Shown piece by piece: positions 27,202 to 35,628 of a stretch of DNA of 64,000 nt. How positions within the stretch are numbered: position 1 is the stretch's first letter; the number at the start of each line of letters is the position of its first letter. The notes beneath the pieces are model-generated. The model had not been told where the DNA came from, did not search any database, and was given only the letters and a program-made list of their open reading frames with translations. This DNA comes from JACVRW01 sp963771715 (GTDB lineage: Bacteria; Actinomycetota; Thermoleophilia; Solirubrobacterales; Thermoleophilaceae), in NCBI GenBank assembly GCA_963771715.1, contig CAVYUQ010000011.1:322572-386571 (forward strand), in the 5' to 3' direction. The translations under genes and the position numbers were made by a program.

Positions 27202-27430
27202 GTGGTCGCGCTCACGTTCGACGATGGTCCGAACGACTTAGCCACGCCGGTGATCCTTGGATGTCCTCGACGAACCGGTCCGGTGGCGACGTTTTCGTAT
27301 TCGGCAACCGCGCGACGGCGCACCTGATTGCCCGCATCCTCGAGGCCGGACATGCGGTGCAGCCGCACTGGTCGGCAGCATTTCGCCCATCATCGCCGCT
27401 TATGCCACGTGTAGACGCGCCGGAAGCCGG
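27202..27430 (+). pseudogene. Decayed polysaccharide deacetylase (NodB-like)
   Basis: GTG at 27202 begins VVALTFDDGPNDLATPVIL, the first NodB motif (TFDDGP, metal-binding Asp). The frame then shifts near 27255 and recovers as GGDVFVFGNRATAHLIARIL followed by EAGHAVQPHW, the second motif region (H-x3-H is degraded). After about 27400 no conserved motif can be followed; only scattered similarity to a W/R-P-P-x-G-like stretch remains. A TAGCCT box sits 6 nt before the GTG. At least two frame breaks and loss of the C-terminal half make it a pseudogene, though sequence error may contribute. Confidence 0.75.
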
Positions 27431-27485
27431 GCCGTGCGCCTGTACGCCCGAGTAGCGGCCCCACGGTTTCGGAAGCAGATCCACT

Positions 27486-27545
27486 GCTACCGCTTTGCGC
27501 GGCTTGCGGAAGCGAGGGCGGCGTTGGTCGAGACGCCTGCCGTCC
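27486..27545. repeat. Copy A of a sequence that resembles the IS insertion site
   Basis: GCTACCGCTTTGCGCG followed by GCTTGCGGAAGCGAGG and later GTCGAGACGCCTGCC matches the joined flanks of the IS element (28091-28106 plus 29670-29717: GCTGCCGCTTTGCGCG then ATTTGCGGAAG and CTCGAGACGCCTGCG). Copy A has no insertion, so it behaves as an imperfect empty-site homologue 0.6 kb away. Confidence 0.55.
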
Positions 27546-27719
27546 TCCAGAGCAAAAGTCCGAGTCGCTGATCGCGTCTCGTGTCGGCTCTTGCCAGGGG
27601 GAGTCCGGCGGGGACTGGTTTCGGCGTCCGAGCCTCGTCCAACTCGGGTGCCAGGGCGCGTGATATACCGAGGCCAGGGCCGCCGCACTCCCTATGCAGT
27701 AGCGAAGGAGACGACGCGT

Positions 27720-28016
27720 ATGGTGACCAAAGCATTGCTGGTGCGTCTGGAGGCGCTTCCGGGTAAGGAAGCGGAACTCGCAAGCTTCCTCGAGGGAGCC
27801 AGGTCGATCGTGATGGAAGAGCCCGGCACGACCGCGTGGTTCGCAATCCAGATCGGACCATCGACCTTTGGGGTCTTCGATGTCTTTCCCGATGACGAAG
27901 CGCGCGACGCGCACCTCGCCGGCGGGGTAGGCGAAGCGCTCGGGCCCAACACCGGAGTGCTGTTTTCCGAGCCCTCGATCGAGAAGATCGACATCCTCGC
28001 GGACAAGTTGCCGTAG
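27720..28016 (+). CDS. Antibiotic biosynthesis monooxygenase (ABM)-like small protein
   Basis: A 98-residue protein: VTKALLVRLEALPGKEAELA, then FLEGARSIVMEEPGTTAWFA, IQIGPSTFGVFDVFPDDEAR and DAHLAGGVGEALGPNTG. The pattern is that of the dimeric alpha/beta-barrel ABM fold (strand, amphipathic helix, strand with W-F-A, D-F-P-D-D-E helix). The ATG at 27720 has a good Shine-Dalgarno (GAAGGAG) about 10 nt upstream, unlike the leaderless genes around it. Reaction unknown; many such proteins are quinol or small-ring oxygenases or have lost activity. Confidence 0.8.
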   Translation: MVTKALLVRLEALPGKEAELASFLEGARSIVMEEPGTTAWFAIQIGPSTFGVFDVFPDDEARDAHLAGGVGEALGPNTGVLFSEPSIEKIDILADKLP

Positions 28017-28106
28017 CGGGCAGAGCGCGACGCGACGTCACGCACGACCGCATCGGACGATGAGCGGAAGCCTGTGGGCTCGACCGGCCCGCTGCCGCTT
28101 TGCGCG

Positions 28107-29665
28107 GAGGGTGTCGCATAAACCGGGGTTGTCCGGTGGGGGCTGGACGATTTCGGGATGGGCCAGAACTTCATTGCGTGTGATCGTGATCAGGAGTTGC
28201 TGCTTCCGCCGAGTCTGAGGGAGTGGCTGCCGGAGGACCATCTGGCGTGGTTCGTGCTGGAGGCGGTCGCGGAGCTGGACCTGGACGCGTTCTATGGGGC
28301 TTATCGCCAGGACGGCTGGGGTGCCGCGGCGCACGACCCGCAGATGATGGTGGCGCTGTTGGTCTACGCGTATTCGATCGGGGTGCGCTCGGCGCGGGGG
28401 ATCGAGCGGCGCTGTCGCGAGGACGTCGCGTTCCGGGTGATCTGCGCGAACCGGGTGCCCGATCACGCCACGATCGCGCGCTTTCGTGCTCGCCACGAGG
28501 AGGCGATCGCCGATCTGTTCGGCGGGGTGCTCGAGCTGTGCGCGAAGGCTGGGCTGGTGAGGGTCGGGATCGTCGCGGTCGACGGCACGAAGATCGCCGC
28601 CGCGGCGACGCATCACGCCACGCGCAGCTATGACCAGATCGCGAAGGAGATCTTGGAGGAGGCCGGCGAGATCGACCGGGCCGAGGACGAGCTGCACGGC
28701 GAAGCGCGCGGGGACGAGCTGCCCGAGGGGCTGCGCACGAGCGGCGATCGGCGCAAGTGGCTGCGTGAGGCGAAGCAGGCGCTCGAGGCCGAGCGGGCAG
28801 CCGAAGCCAAGCCGGTGCCGCGCGATCGAGGCGAGCGGCTTGGCGAGTGCAAGCGGCGCCTCGAGCGGGACTGGCAGCTCGAGCGGCGGGTGGTCGCAGA
28901 GCACGCGGCTTGGCACGCGCGCGGGATCGCCAGCGATGGGTCGCGGCGGATGGCCGGCGGCCGCGCGAACATCAAGCCCTACCCGCTGAGCGACCGGCCA
29001 GGCGGGAAGATCAACGTGAGCGACCCGGACTCGCGCAACCTCAAGACCACGCGCGGCTGGGTGCAGGGCTACAACGCCCAAGCCGTCGTCACCGAACAGC
29101 AGATCGTGCTCGCGGCGGAGGTCAGCACCGAGTCCTTGGTCACCGCCAATCTGCAACCGATGGTCGAGACCGCCCGCGCCGAGCTCCAAGCGGCTGGCAT
29201 CGAGGAGAAGCCCGCGGTGGTGTTGGCCGACGCCGGCTACTGGAAGAACGAGGCGATCGAGGCGCTCGTCGCTCAGGGCATCCAGACGCTGGTCGCCCCC
29301 GACGCCGACCGGCGCAAAGAACCGAGGCCCGGCCGCCGCGGCGGCCTCTACGACTTCACGCGGAGGGTGCTCGCCACGGACTGGGGCAGCGAGCTCTACC
29401 TCAAACGCCAAGGCACGGTCGAGCCGGTCTTCGGACAGATCAAGGCGAACCGAGGCGCGAACCGCTTCCTACGCCGCGGCAGATCGGCCGTCCGGTCCGA
29501 ATGGCGGCTGCTGGCCGCGACCCACAACCTCCTGAAGCTCCACAGACACCAGCTCGCCACCTAGACCGCAGCCCGGCCCGACTTTCGGCGCGGCGTCAAA
29601 CGGCCGCGAAGCTCTCACCCAATCCGCTCACCTCAACCCCGCCGGGACGTTTGCGCGACACCCTC
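28107..29665 (+). mobile_element. IS1182-family insertion sequence, complete with TIRs and target duplication
   Basis: The left terminus reads GAGGGTGTCGCATAAACC. The right terminus, reversed, reads GAGGGTGTCGCGCAAACG, giving about 11 perfect terminal bases and further partial identity, including GGGGTTG. CGCG at 28103-28106 and CGCG at 29666-29669 form a 4-bp target duplication, the size expected for this family. The copy-A repeat at 27486 has a single CGCG at the matching place. It is about 1.56 kb, one transposase gene, no passenger. Confidence 0.85.
28158..29564 (+). CDS. IS1182-family transposase
   Basis: A 468-residue DDE transposase. The N-terminal DUF772-type region reads FIACDRDQELLLPPSLREWL then LPEDHLAWFVLEAVAELDLD and MVALLVYAYSIGVRSARGIE. 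The catalytic part starts at VGIVAVDGTKIAAAATHHAT (first Asp), continues at AVVLADAGYWKNEAIEALVA (second Asp) and ends with the Glu in LKRQGTVEPVFGQIKANRGA. A coiled, charged insertion (about residues 170-250) lies between. The frame is intact over its full length, so the element may be active. It is 51 nt inside the left terminus. Confidence 0.94.
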   Translation: MGQNFIACDRDQELLLPPSLREWLPEDHLAWFVLEAVAELDLDAFYGAYRQDGWGAAAHDPQMMVALLVYAYSIGVRSARGIERRCREDVAFRVICANRVPDHATIARFRARHEEAIADLFGGVLELCAKAGLVRVGIVAVDGTKIAAAATHHATRSYDQIAKEILEEAGEIDRAEDELHGEARGDELPEGLRTSGDRRKWLREAKQALEAERAAEAKPVPRDRGERLGECKRRLERDWQLERRVVAEHAAWHARGIASDGSRRMAGGRANIKPYPLSDRPGGKINVSDPDSRNLKTTRGWVQGYNAQAVVTEQQIVLAAEVSTESLVTANLQPMVETARAELQAAGIEEKPAVVLADAGYWKNEAIEALVAQGIQTLVAPDADRRKEPRPGRRGGLYDFTRRVLATDWGSELYLKRQGTVEPVFGQIKANRGANRFLRRGRSAVRSEWRLLAATHNLLKLHRHQLAT

Positions 29666-29669
29666 CGCG

Positions 29670-29717
29670 ATTTGCGGAAGGGGCCGGCGCCCCACTCGAG
29701 ACGCCTGCGCGTCGTCC
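29670..29717. repeat. Copy B of the insertion-site sequence, right half
   Basis: This is the sequence directly right of the IS target duplication: ATTTGCGGAAGG, then CTCGAGACGCCTGCG. With 28091-28106 it forms copy B of the repeat at 27486-27545. The remaining bases up to 29810 contain no gene that I can support. Confidence 0.5.
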
Positions 29718-29810
29718 GCGGCGAGAGTGTGCGAGCTGGCCGTCGAGACGCTCGGATCCAGGCGCTAAGCGGTAGCGCTGTGCGCGCGCTGCACCGTACC
29801 CGACTGGCGA

Positions 29811-32800
29811 TCACCCGCCGCCGGTCGCTCGTACGGTGACGACGCGATCGACCGTGGGCCCCTTCCGTGTGAACCGGTAGATCGTCACGGGCCCCTCGAC
29901 GAGGTCGCCGTTGGCGTCGAAGCGGATGTCGCCGAGGATGCCGTCCTCGACGCGCGTGGCGCGCAGCTCGCGGGTGACCGAGGCGCGCGTGCCGTCGGAG
30001 CGGGCGATCGCGTCGAGCAGGATCTCCGCCGCCTGTGCGCCGTAGGCGAATGAGGAGTCCGGATCGTCCTCGGGGCGCCCGGCGGCGTCGAGCAGGCGGC
30101 GGCCCGCGGGCGGCAGCTCGCGCGTTCGGGATGCCGTAGTTGGCGACGTACATGCCCTGCGCGGCGCGGCCGCTCTCGGCCAGCCGCTCGAACTGGGCGA
30201 AGCCGTCGCTCCCGATCAGCGCGGGCCCGCGGCCCAGGCGCGCCCGCAGGTCCCCCAGGAAGGCTGGGAGCGCCGGCGGGGCGGCCCCGGCCATGAGGAC
30301 CGCCTCGGGCCGCGCCGCCGCGACGCGCCGGGCCAGGCCCGCGAAGTCGCGCGCGTCCGGGTCCCATCCGGCCGCGCCCACCACGTCCAGGCCGAGCGTC
30401 CGCGCCGCCGCGCGCATGTCGTCGGCGAAGGCGGCCGTGTCCGTGTCATCGCGGTCCCACAGCACGAAGACGCGTGTCCGCCGCAGCTCCTTGGCGGCCT
30501 GGACGATCGCGACGGGAGCGAGGTGGTCGGCCGCCGCGATCCGCACGAAGTTCCGCTCGCCGGTCGGGTAGAGCTGCTCGAGCTCGCCGCGCGCCATGCC
30601 GCGGTACGGCCGCGTGAGCCCCCTGACGGTGTTCGACGGGCTGATCATGGCGAGCGGGCCGTCGGGCGCCTGGTTCGCGACCGGGATCTGGTTGCCCGAG
30701 CAGAACGAGTGAAACGAGCCGATGACGCCGATCACGTCAGGGGTGCGCGCGTACAGCTTGCCGTTGGCGAAGCAGCGCGAGTCGTCGGTGCCGCCGGCCT
30801 GAGCGGTCGAGTCGTCGCAGGACACGTAGCCGACCGTGTGGCGACCGGCCCTGAAGCCGCGGCGCTCGAAGACGAAGCGAATGCCGTCCACCATCGTCCT
30901 AACGATCGCGCGGGCGTCGCCCTGGAGCGGCAGGTCGGAGACGACGAGCAGGCGCGGGGTGCCGCCGCCGCGGAAGAAGACGTCCCGGCAGGTAGATGCG
31001 GGCAGCGTCTCATCCGTCGACGGCGCGCCGAGGGCTGTGAGCCACACGCCGCCCGCGCCGACCGCCACGTTCTGGGGCGCCGCGAGGCGGGCGACGAAAC
31101 GGGCGCGGTTGCTGTCCGGGTCGATCGCGTGGACGGTACCCGTGACCTCGTTGGTGACCCAGACCCGCCCCGCGCCGAACACGACGCCGCGGACGCCCAG
31201 CCTGAGCGGGACTTGCCGGAGCGTCGGCTCGGGGACGGGATTCACGCGCCACACACTGCCGCCGGCCGGGTCCGCCACCCAGACGGATCCGGCGCCCACC
31301 GCGACCGCGGTCAGGCTCTCGGCCCGGATCTCGACGCGCCGCGCGACGCTGTTCGTCAGCGGGTCGATCCGCGCGATCCCGGGCGCGGAGAACGGGTCGG
31401 AGGAGGGCTCGACTACCCAGACGCCCTCCGTGCCGGCGGCGACGCTGTCGGCCCTGACCTCGTCGATGCGCGCGACGCGGCGGTTCGTCCGGGGGTCGAT
31501 GCGGGAGATCGTGTGGTCCGGATTGACCACCCACACGGCGTCTTCGGAGACGGCGATCTTCGGCTGGCTCTGGCCTCCGCCGTGGAAGTACGGGCCGCTC
31601 TTGCCGCCGGGGAGGCGGATGGTCGCGTCCACCACCCCGGACTCGGGGTCGAGCCGCGACACGCTCGTCGGGTAGCTCGCGAACCGCGCGCTGGGGGACG
31701 CGTTGCCGACCCACACGGCACCAGCGCCGGCTGCCAGGTCCGTTGGCGTCGAGGCGGTGCTGAACGTGCGGACGTTCGCGCGGTCGCGCGGGTCGATCCG
31801 CGAGATCGTCCGGTCGTTCGCGTCCAGCGTCCAGACGGCGCCCTCTCCGACCGCGATCTGCGCCGGGGCCCTGCCCAGCGGGATCGCGTCCTCGACCGCG
31901 CCGGTCGCGGGGTCGAGGACGTACGCGCCCGCTCGCTCGAGCGCCGCGCCCGTGTCGTCGTCCTCTTCCCCTCCGAGCGCCGCAATGCCGGCGGCGGCTG
32001 CCGCGACCAGCAGGAGCAGGCCGCCGGCGACGAGCAGGGCGCCCTGGAGCCGGATCCGCCGGTGTGCCGGAAGACGCGTGGCGGGGCGCGGCGCCGCCAC
32101 GCCTAGCGCCGCGGCCGCTGCCTCGATCAGCGCGCCGCAGGTCGGATAGCGCCCGTCCTTTCCCTTCGCGAGTCCCGTGCGCAGCACCCGGTCCATCCGC
32201 GGCTGGCCGCGTAGCGGAGGCGGGTCCTCCTGCATGTGTCGCCCAGAGCGTCTCGGCCTCGGTTCCTCGCCTGAATGGCGGCGTTCCGGCCAGGCACTCG
32301 TACAGCACGCAGGCGAGCGCGTATGCAGTCGGTTCGCGCGTCGACAGGCTCGCCGCGGATCTGCTCCGGCGCGAGATAGTCGAGCGTGCCGACGACGCTG
32401 CCCGTCTCGGTCTCGTCCGCGCCGGTCTGCTTGGTAATGCCGAAGTCCGTCAGGTAGACGTGTCCGCCCCGGTCGATCAGGACGTTCCCGGGCTTCACGT
32501 CGCGATGGACGAGCGCGCGCTCGTGGGCGGCGTCGAGCGCGCCCGCGACCTGGGCCAGGATCTCGAGCGTCCGCTCGGGCGCGAGCTTGCCCGTCGCGCT
32601 CGAGCATGGTCTGCAGGTCCGTGCCCTCCACGAAGCGCATGGCGAGATAGAGCTGGCCGTCGTGCTCGCCGGCCTCGTAGATCGGGATCACGTTCGGGTG
32701 GTCGAGCGAAGCCGCCAGCCTCGGCTCGCGCAGGAAGCGGGTGCGGAAGCTGCTCGTCCTGCGGCGAGCTCGGGGGCGATCAGCTTGAGCGCCACGGGAC

Positions 32801-32912
32801 GCTCGAGCGACAGGTCGGTCGCCCGGTAGACGACGCCCATCCCGCCGCGGCCGACCAGCGCTTCGATCCGGTAGCCGGCGAAGGTGGTGCCAGGGGTGAA
32901 TGCTGCCTTCAT
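29811..32912 (-). CDS. Receptor-like Ser/Thr kinase with beta-propeller and periplasmic-binding-protein domains, frame-broken
   Basis: Product of about 1,030 residues. An N-terminal Hanks-type kinase (residues about 12-270) shows VGRGGMGVVYRATD, VALKLIAPELA, MKPGNVLIDRGGHVYLTDFG (preceded by HRD in the correct frame) and TLDYLAPEQIRGEPVDARTD. A membrane helix (LQGALLVAGGLLLLVAAAAA, about 290-312) follows. An extracellular YncE/Vgb-like propeller (about 330-635) has repeats such as QIAVGEGAVWTLDANDRTIS and DLAAGAGAVWVGNASPS. A Peripla_BP_6 domain (about 640-1030) runs from RLLVVSDLPLQGDARAIVRT to VTIYRFTRKGPTVDRVV. Frame breaks occur near 32765, 32598, 32335, 32240 and 30118; the reading was rebuilt from conserved motifs. 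GGAG precedes the ATG. Probably senses a small ligand outside the cell. Confidence 0.85.
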
Positions 32913-33010
32913 GCTGGTCTCCGGAGGGTTCGAGCCGACCGTACCATTGGTCCGGACGGCCGGACAGCGACGAGGGACGGCGCCGGCGGCGCCGTCCCTC
33001 ACTTGCGTTA

Positions 33011-33490
33011 CTACGCGATGCCGTGGCGGCGCTTGCGGCCCGTCAGCAGCAGCGCGGAGCCGGCGGCGATGCTGAAGAGGGCCAGCATCCCGGCCGCGCC
33101 GATGCCGGCGTCGCCCCAGTCGAAGCCGCCTGAGGACACGTCGCGCGGCTCGAGGACGGCGGTCTGCACCGGAGGCAGATCCCGCGCGGCGTCGACCGCG
33201 TCGGGGGAGCCGTAATCGCGGTTGAGCACGTACGAGCGCGGATCGCCCGCCGGGGCCTGATCGGCCGCGTCCGGGGAGCCGTAGCCGCGGTTGAGCACAT
33301 AGGCCTGGCCTTGGCTCTTCGACGCGGCATCGATCCTGTCGGGCGAGCCGTAGTCGCGGTTGAGCACATAGGCCTGGCCTTGGCTCTTCGACGAGTCCGA
33401 GTGGAGCTGCTCGAACGTCGCGGCGGACGCCGGCGCGGCGCACACCGCCACGAGAGCCGCGGTGGTGAGAATGTGGCTGAGTCGAAGCAT
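33011..33490 (-). CDS. Small cell-surface protein with YVLNRDYGSPD repeats
   Basis: A 159-residue protein. A signal peptide (MLRLSHILTTAALVAVCAAP, cleavage near ASAAT) is followed by three copies of YVLNR(D/G)YGSPD spaced 23 residues apart. A short linker and a C-terminal membrane segment (GIGAAGMLALFSIAAGSALL, then LLTGRKRRHGIA) complete the protein: a hydrophobic helix with a basic tail, preceded by GFDWGDAG. No LPXTG sortase motif is seen. It has a strong Shine-Dalgarno (AAGGAGG) 5 nt before the ATG. It lies between the SARP and the kinase genes and may be their target or partner. The family is not recognised. Confidence 0.75.
   Translation of the reverse strand: MLRLSHILTTAALVAVCAAPASAATFEQLHSDSSKSQGQAYVLNRDYGSPDRIDAASKSQGQAYVLNRGYGSPDAADQAPAGDPRSYVLNRDYGSPDAVDAARDLPPVQTAVLEPRDVSSGGFDWGDAGIGAAGMLALFSIAAGSALLLTGRKRRHGIA
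33211..33393 (-). repeat. Tandem 69-bp repeat encoding the YVLNRDYGSPD motif
   Basis: Three copies of a coding unit of about 23 codons. The two outer-N-terminal copies share the 29-bp stretch that encodes SKSQGQAYVLNR almost perfectly (around 33289-33327 and 33358-33393), pointing to recent duplication. The third is more diverged (RSYVLNRDYGSPD). Confidence 0.75.
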
Positions 33491-33593
33491 GTCGCCTCCT
33501 TGTCGGCGGCCGCCTGGTGCGGCCGGGTTGAACCACCCTCCAAGTCAGCGGTAGCAGCGCGGGTACAGCTCGGTAAACGCAGGTAAAACGCGT

Positions 33594-35192
33594 CTAGCTG
33601 CGCGTTGCTCCGGTGAGCGACCACCTGAAGCGGGTGCGCGTCTCGGCGGGCGCGAGCCCACCCGGCCGCGCCCCTCGGCGGACGAACACAGTGGGAGCCG
33701 GCGGCTCCTCGGCCAGCTCGCCGCGCAAACGCCCGAGTCCCTCGTGGCGCCAGCGGTCGGACAGCCCGACCACCAGCAGTCCGGCGCCCTCTGCGAGCTC
33801 GACGATGCCGCGCCGCCCCGGGCTCCCCGAGCAGGGGCTCGGCGCCGATGCCGGCGATGCGCTGCACGATGAGCGAGGCGTCGGCGAGCAGGCGGCTCGC
33901 GTCGCGCCCCTCCTCGCCGCCGGACGCCATGCCGATCAGCCGCAGCGGAGCGCCGGTGGCGCGAGCCACCCAGGCTCCGAGGGCAAGCGCCGCCCAGTCG
34001 TGGCTGCCGGCGCCGAAGGGCACGATCACGGGCCCCTCGCGCAGGGATCCGCCTCGCTCCACCAGCAGAGCGACGTCGCATGGCGCGCGCTCGAGCACCA
34101 CCGCCGTCTCCGGGTCGAGCTCCGCGCCCTGGCAGTCGGTCACGAGCAGGTCGACGCCCTCCTGCTCGGCGAGCCGTGTGATGTCCTCACCTCGGGAAGG
34201 CGACGAGAAGGCGGCCGTCCTCGCGGCGACGCCCTCCTCCAGGAGCTCCTCCCTGTGCCGGGCGAGCGCCGCCGTGGCGCCCTGGAGCTCGCCCGCCTCC
34301 ACGACCGCGGCCACGATCAGCTCGTGCACCGGATCGGCCGCCGCCAGCGGGCTGGCCATCGCGATCAGCTCGCCGAGCGCGTCCATGGCACTGGGGGCGA
34401 CGAGCACCGCGAGGTCCGGCGTGGTCGCGCGCCTGAGCGGCTCATGCTCCCCTCCGCTCGGCGCCAGGTCGAGGCTCGGGTCCTGGCGCAGGATCGCCTG
34501 CTCTAGCTGCCTGAGCTGCTCGCTCGGCTCCAGGCCAAGCTCCTCCGAGAGCTCGCGCCGCGCCACGCGGTAGGCCTCGAGGGCCTCGGCCTGACGCGCC
34601 GAGCGGTAGAGCGCGAGCATCAGCTGGTATCGGAGCCGCTCCTGGAGCGGGTGCCGTGCGACCAGCGCCTCGAGCTCGCCGACGAGCTCGGCATGGCGTC
34701 CGAGAGCCAGGTCGGCGTCGATTCGCTGCACGAGCACCGCGAGGCGCATCTCCTCGAGGCGCGCGATCTCCGGCTGGGCAAATCCCTCGTAGGCGAGATC
34801 GGCGAGCGCGGGACCGCGCCACAGGGCAAGGGCCTCCCTCAGCTTGTCCGCCGCGCTCTGCGGAGCGGCGCTGCCGGCCTCGGCCGCGAGTCGCTCGAAG
34901 CGCGCCACGTCGGACTCGTCCGGTCCGAGGTGGAGCACGTAGCCGCCGGGACCCGTCGTGAGGCGTCCGGGTCGAGCACCTTGCGCAGCCTCGAGACCTG
35001 GACCTGGATGTTCTTCGCGGCCTTCGCCGGCGGCGTGCCGCCCCAGATCTCGTCGATCAGCTGGTCGGTGGTGACCAGCTCGTTCGCGTTCATCAGGAGG
35101 ATCGCCAGCACGGAGCGCTGCTTGGCTCCCCCGAGCTCCAGCGGCCGGTTGTCGTCGACCACCTCGAGCGGGCCAAGGAGCCGGAAGTCCAT
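33594..35192 (-). CDS. SARP/AfsR-type regulator (OmpR-like DBD + BTAD) with universal-stress-like C-terminus, frame-broken
   Basis: A product of about 532 residues. Residues 1-95 form a winged-helix domain (MDFRLLGPLEVVDDNRPLEL, AILLMNANELVTTDQLIDEI, KNIQVQVSRLRKVLDPD). Residues about 100-240 are the BTAD helices (EALALWRGPALADLAYEGFA to RRELSEELGLEPSEQLRQLE). The C-terminal half has repeated Rossmann-like USP segments (DLAVLVAPSAMDALGELIAM, EGPVIVPFGAGSHDWAALAL, GIVELAEGAGLLVVGLSDRW). The frame breaks near 34965 (LDPD to RLTTGPGGYVLHLG) and near 33825. It starts 7 bp after the Cys-rich gene and is divergent from none. It likely controls the downstream surface protein and kinase genes (inference from order). 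Confidence 0.85.
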
Positions 35193-35199
35193 GCCGCCG

Positions 35200-35526
35200 C
35201 TACAGGTTGTCGCGCAGGTCGAACGCGGCGTCGCCGGCGCTCTCAGCCGTCGGCTTCGTGAAGAAGCCGGGGTTCACGCACTCGAAGGCCTCGGTGTAGC
35301 CGTCGTACGCGCGGTCCACCGAGGAGCGGCATTGGGGCAGCGGCAGGCCGGTCATCTTCACGCCGCCGAAGCCGTGGCGCGTGCGCTCGGCCTGGTCGAA
35401 GAGCTCGCGGTCGATCTCTCCGCGGAAGACCTTGTGGAGGCAGCCCATGAAGCGGCGGCCGGTCTCCTCGTCGTCGTACAGGTAGAGGAATTGGCAGCCG
35501 GACGCGATGCAGCCGGACGGGTGCAC
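35200..35526 (-). CDS. Cysteine-rich small protein, start uncertain
   Basis: The 108-residue frame from GTG at 35526 (HPSGCIASGCQFLYLYDDEE) contains a C-x4-C pair and later Cys in FMGCLHKVFRG, LPLPQCRSSVDRAYDGY and EAFECVNPGFF. The same frame is open upstream to the dnaE stop and adds LHECRQCCSFCDRVV, a C-x2-CC-x2-C knuckle. The true start is therefore probably further up (a CTG at 35610 or a missed ATG beyond an indel). The cysteine spacing suggests a metal site. Family not recognised. Sits between dnaE and the SARP gene. Confidence 0.65.
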   Translation of the reverse strand: MHPSGCIASGCQFLYLYDDEETGRRFMGCLHKVFRGEIDRELFDQAERTRHGFGGVKMTGLPLPQCRSSVDRAYDGYTEAFECVNPGFFTKPTAESAGDAAFDLRDNL

Positions 35527-35628
35527 GACGCGGTCGCAGAACGAGCAGCACTGGCGGCACTCGTGGAGCTCCGTGCGCTGCGCGTGCGTGGACCGGTTGC
35601 ACCAGGCCAGTGTAGAGCGGATCGCGGG

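Noticed and set aside
33043..34938. A 631-codon open frame spanning the SARP C-terminus into the surface-protein gene.
   Set aside because: It matches SARP only to about 33825; beyond that it is the antisense-like shadow frame of the real continuation and of the repeat protein.
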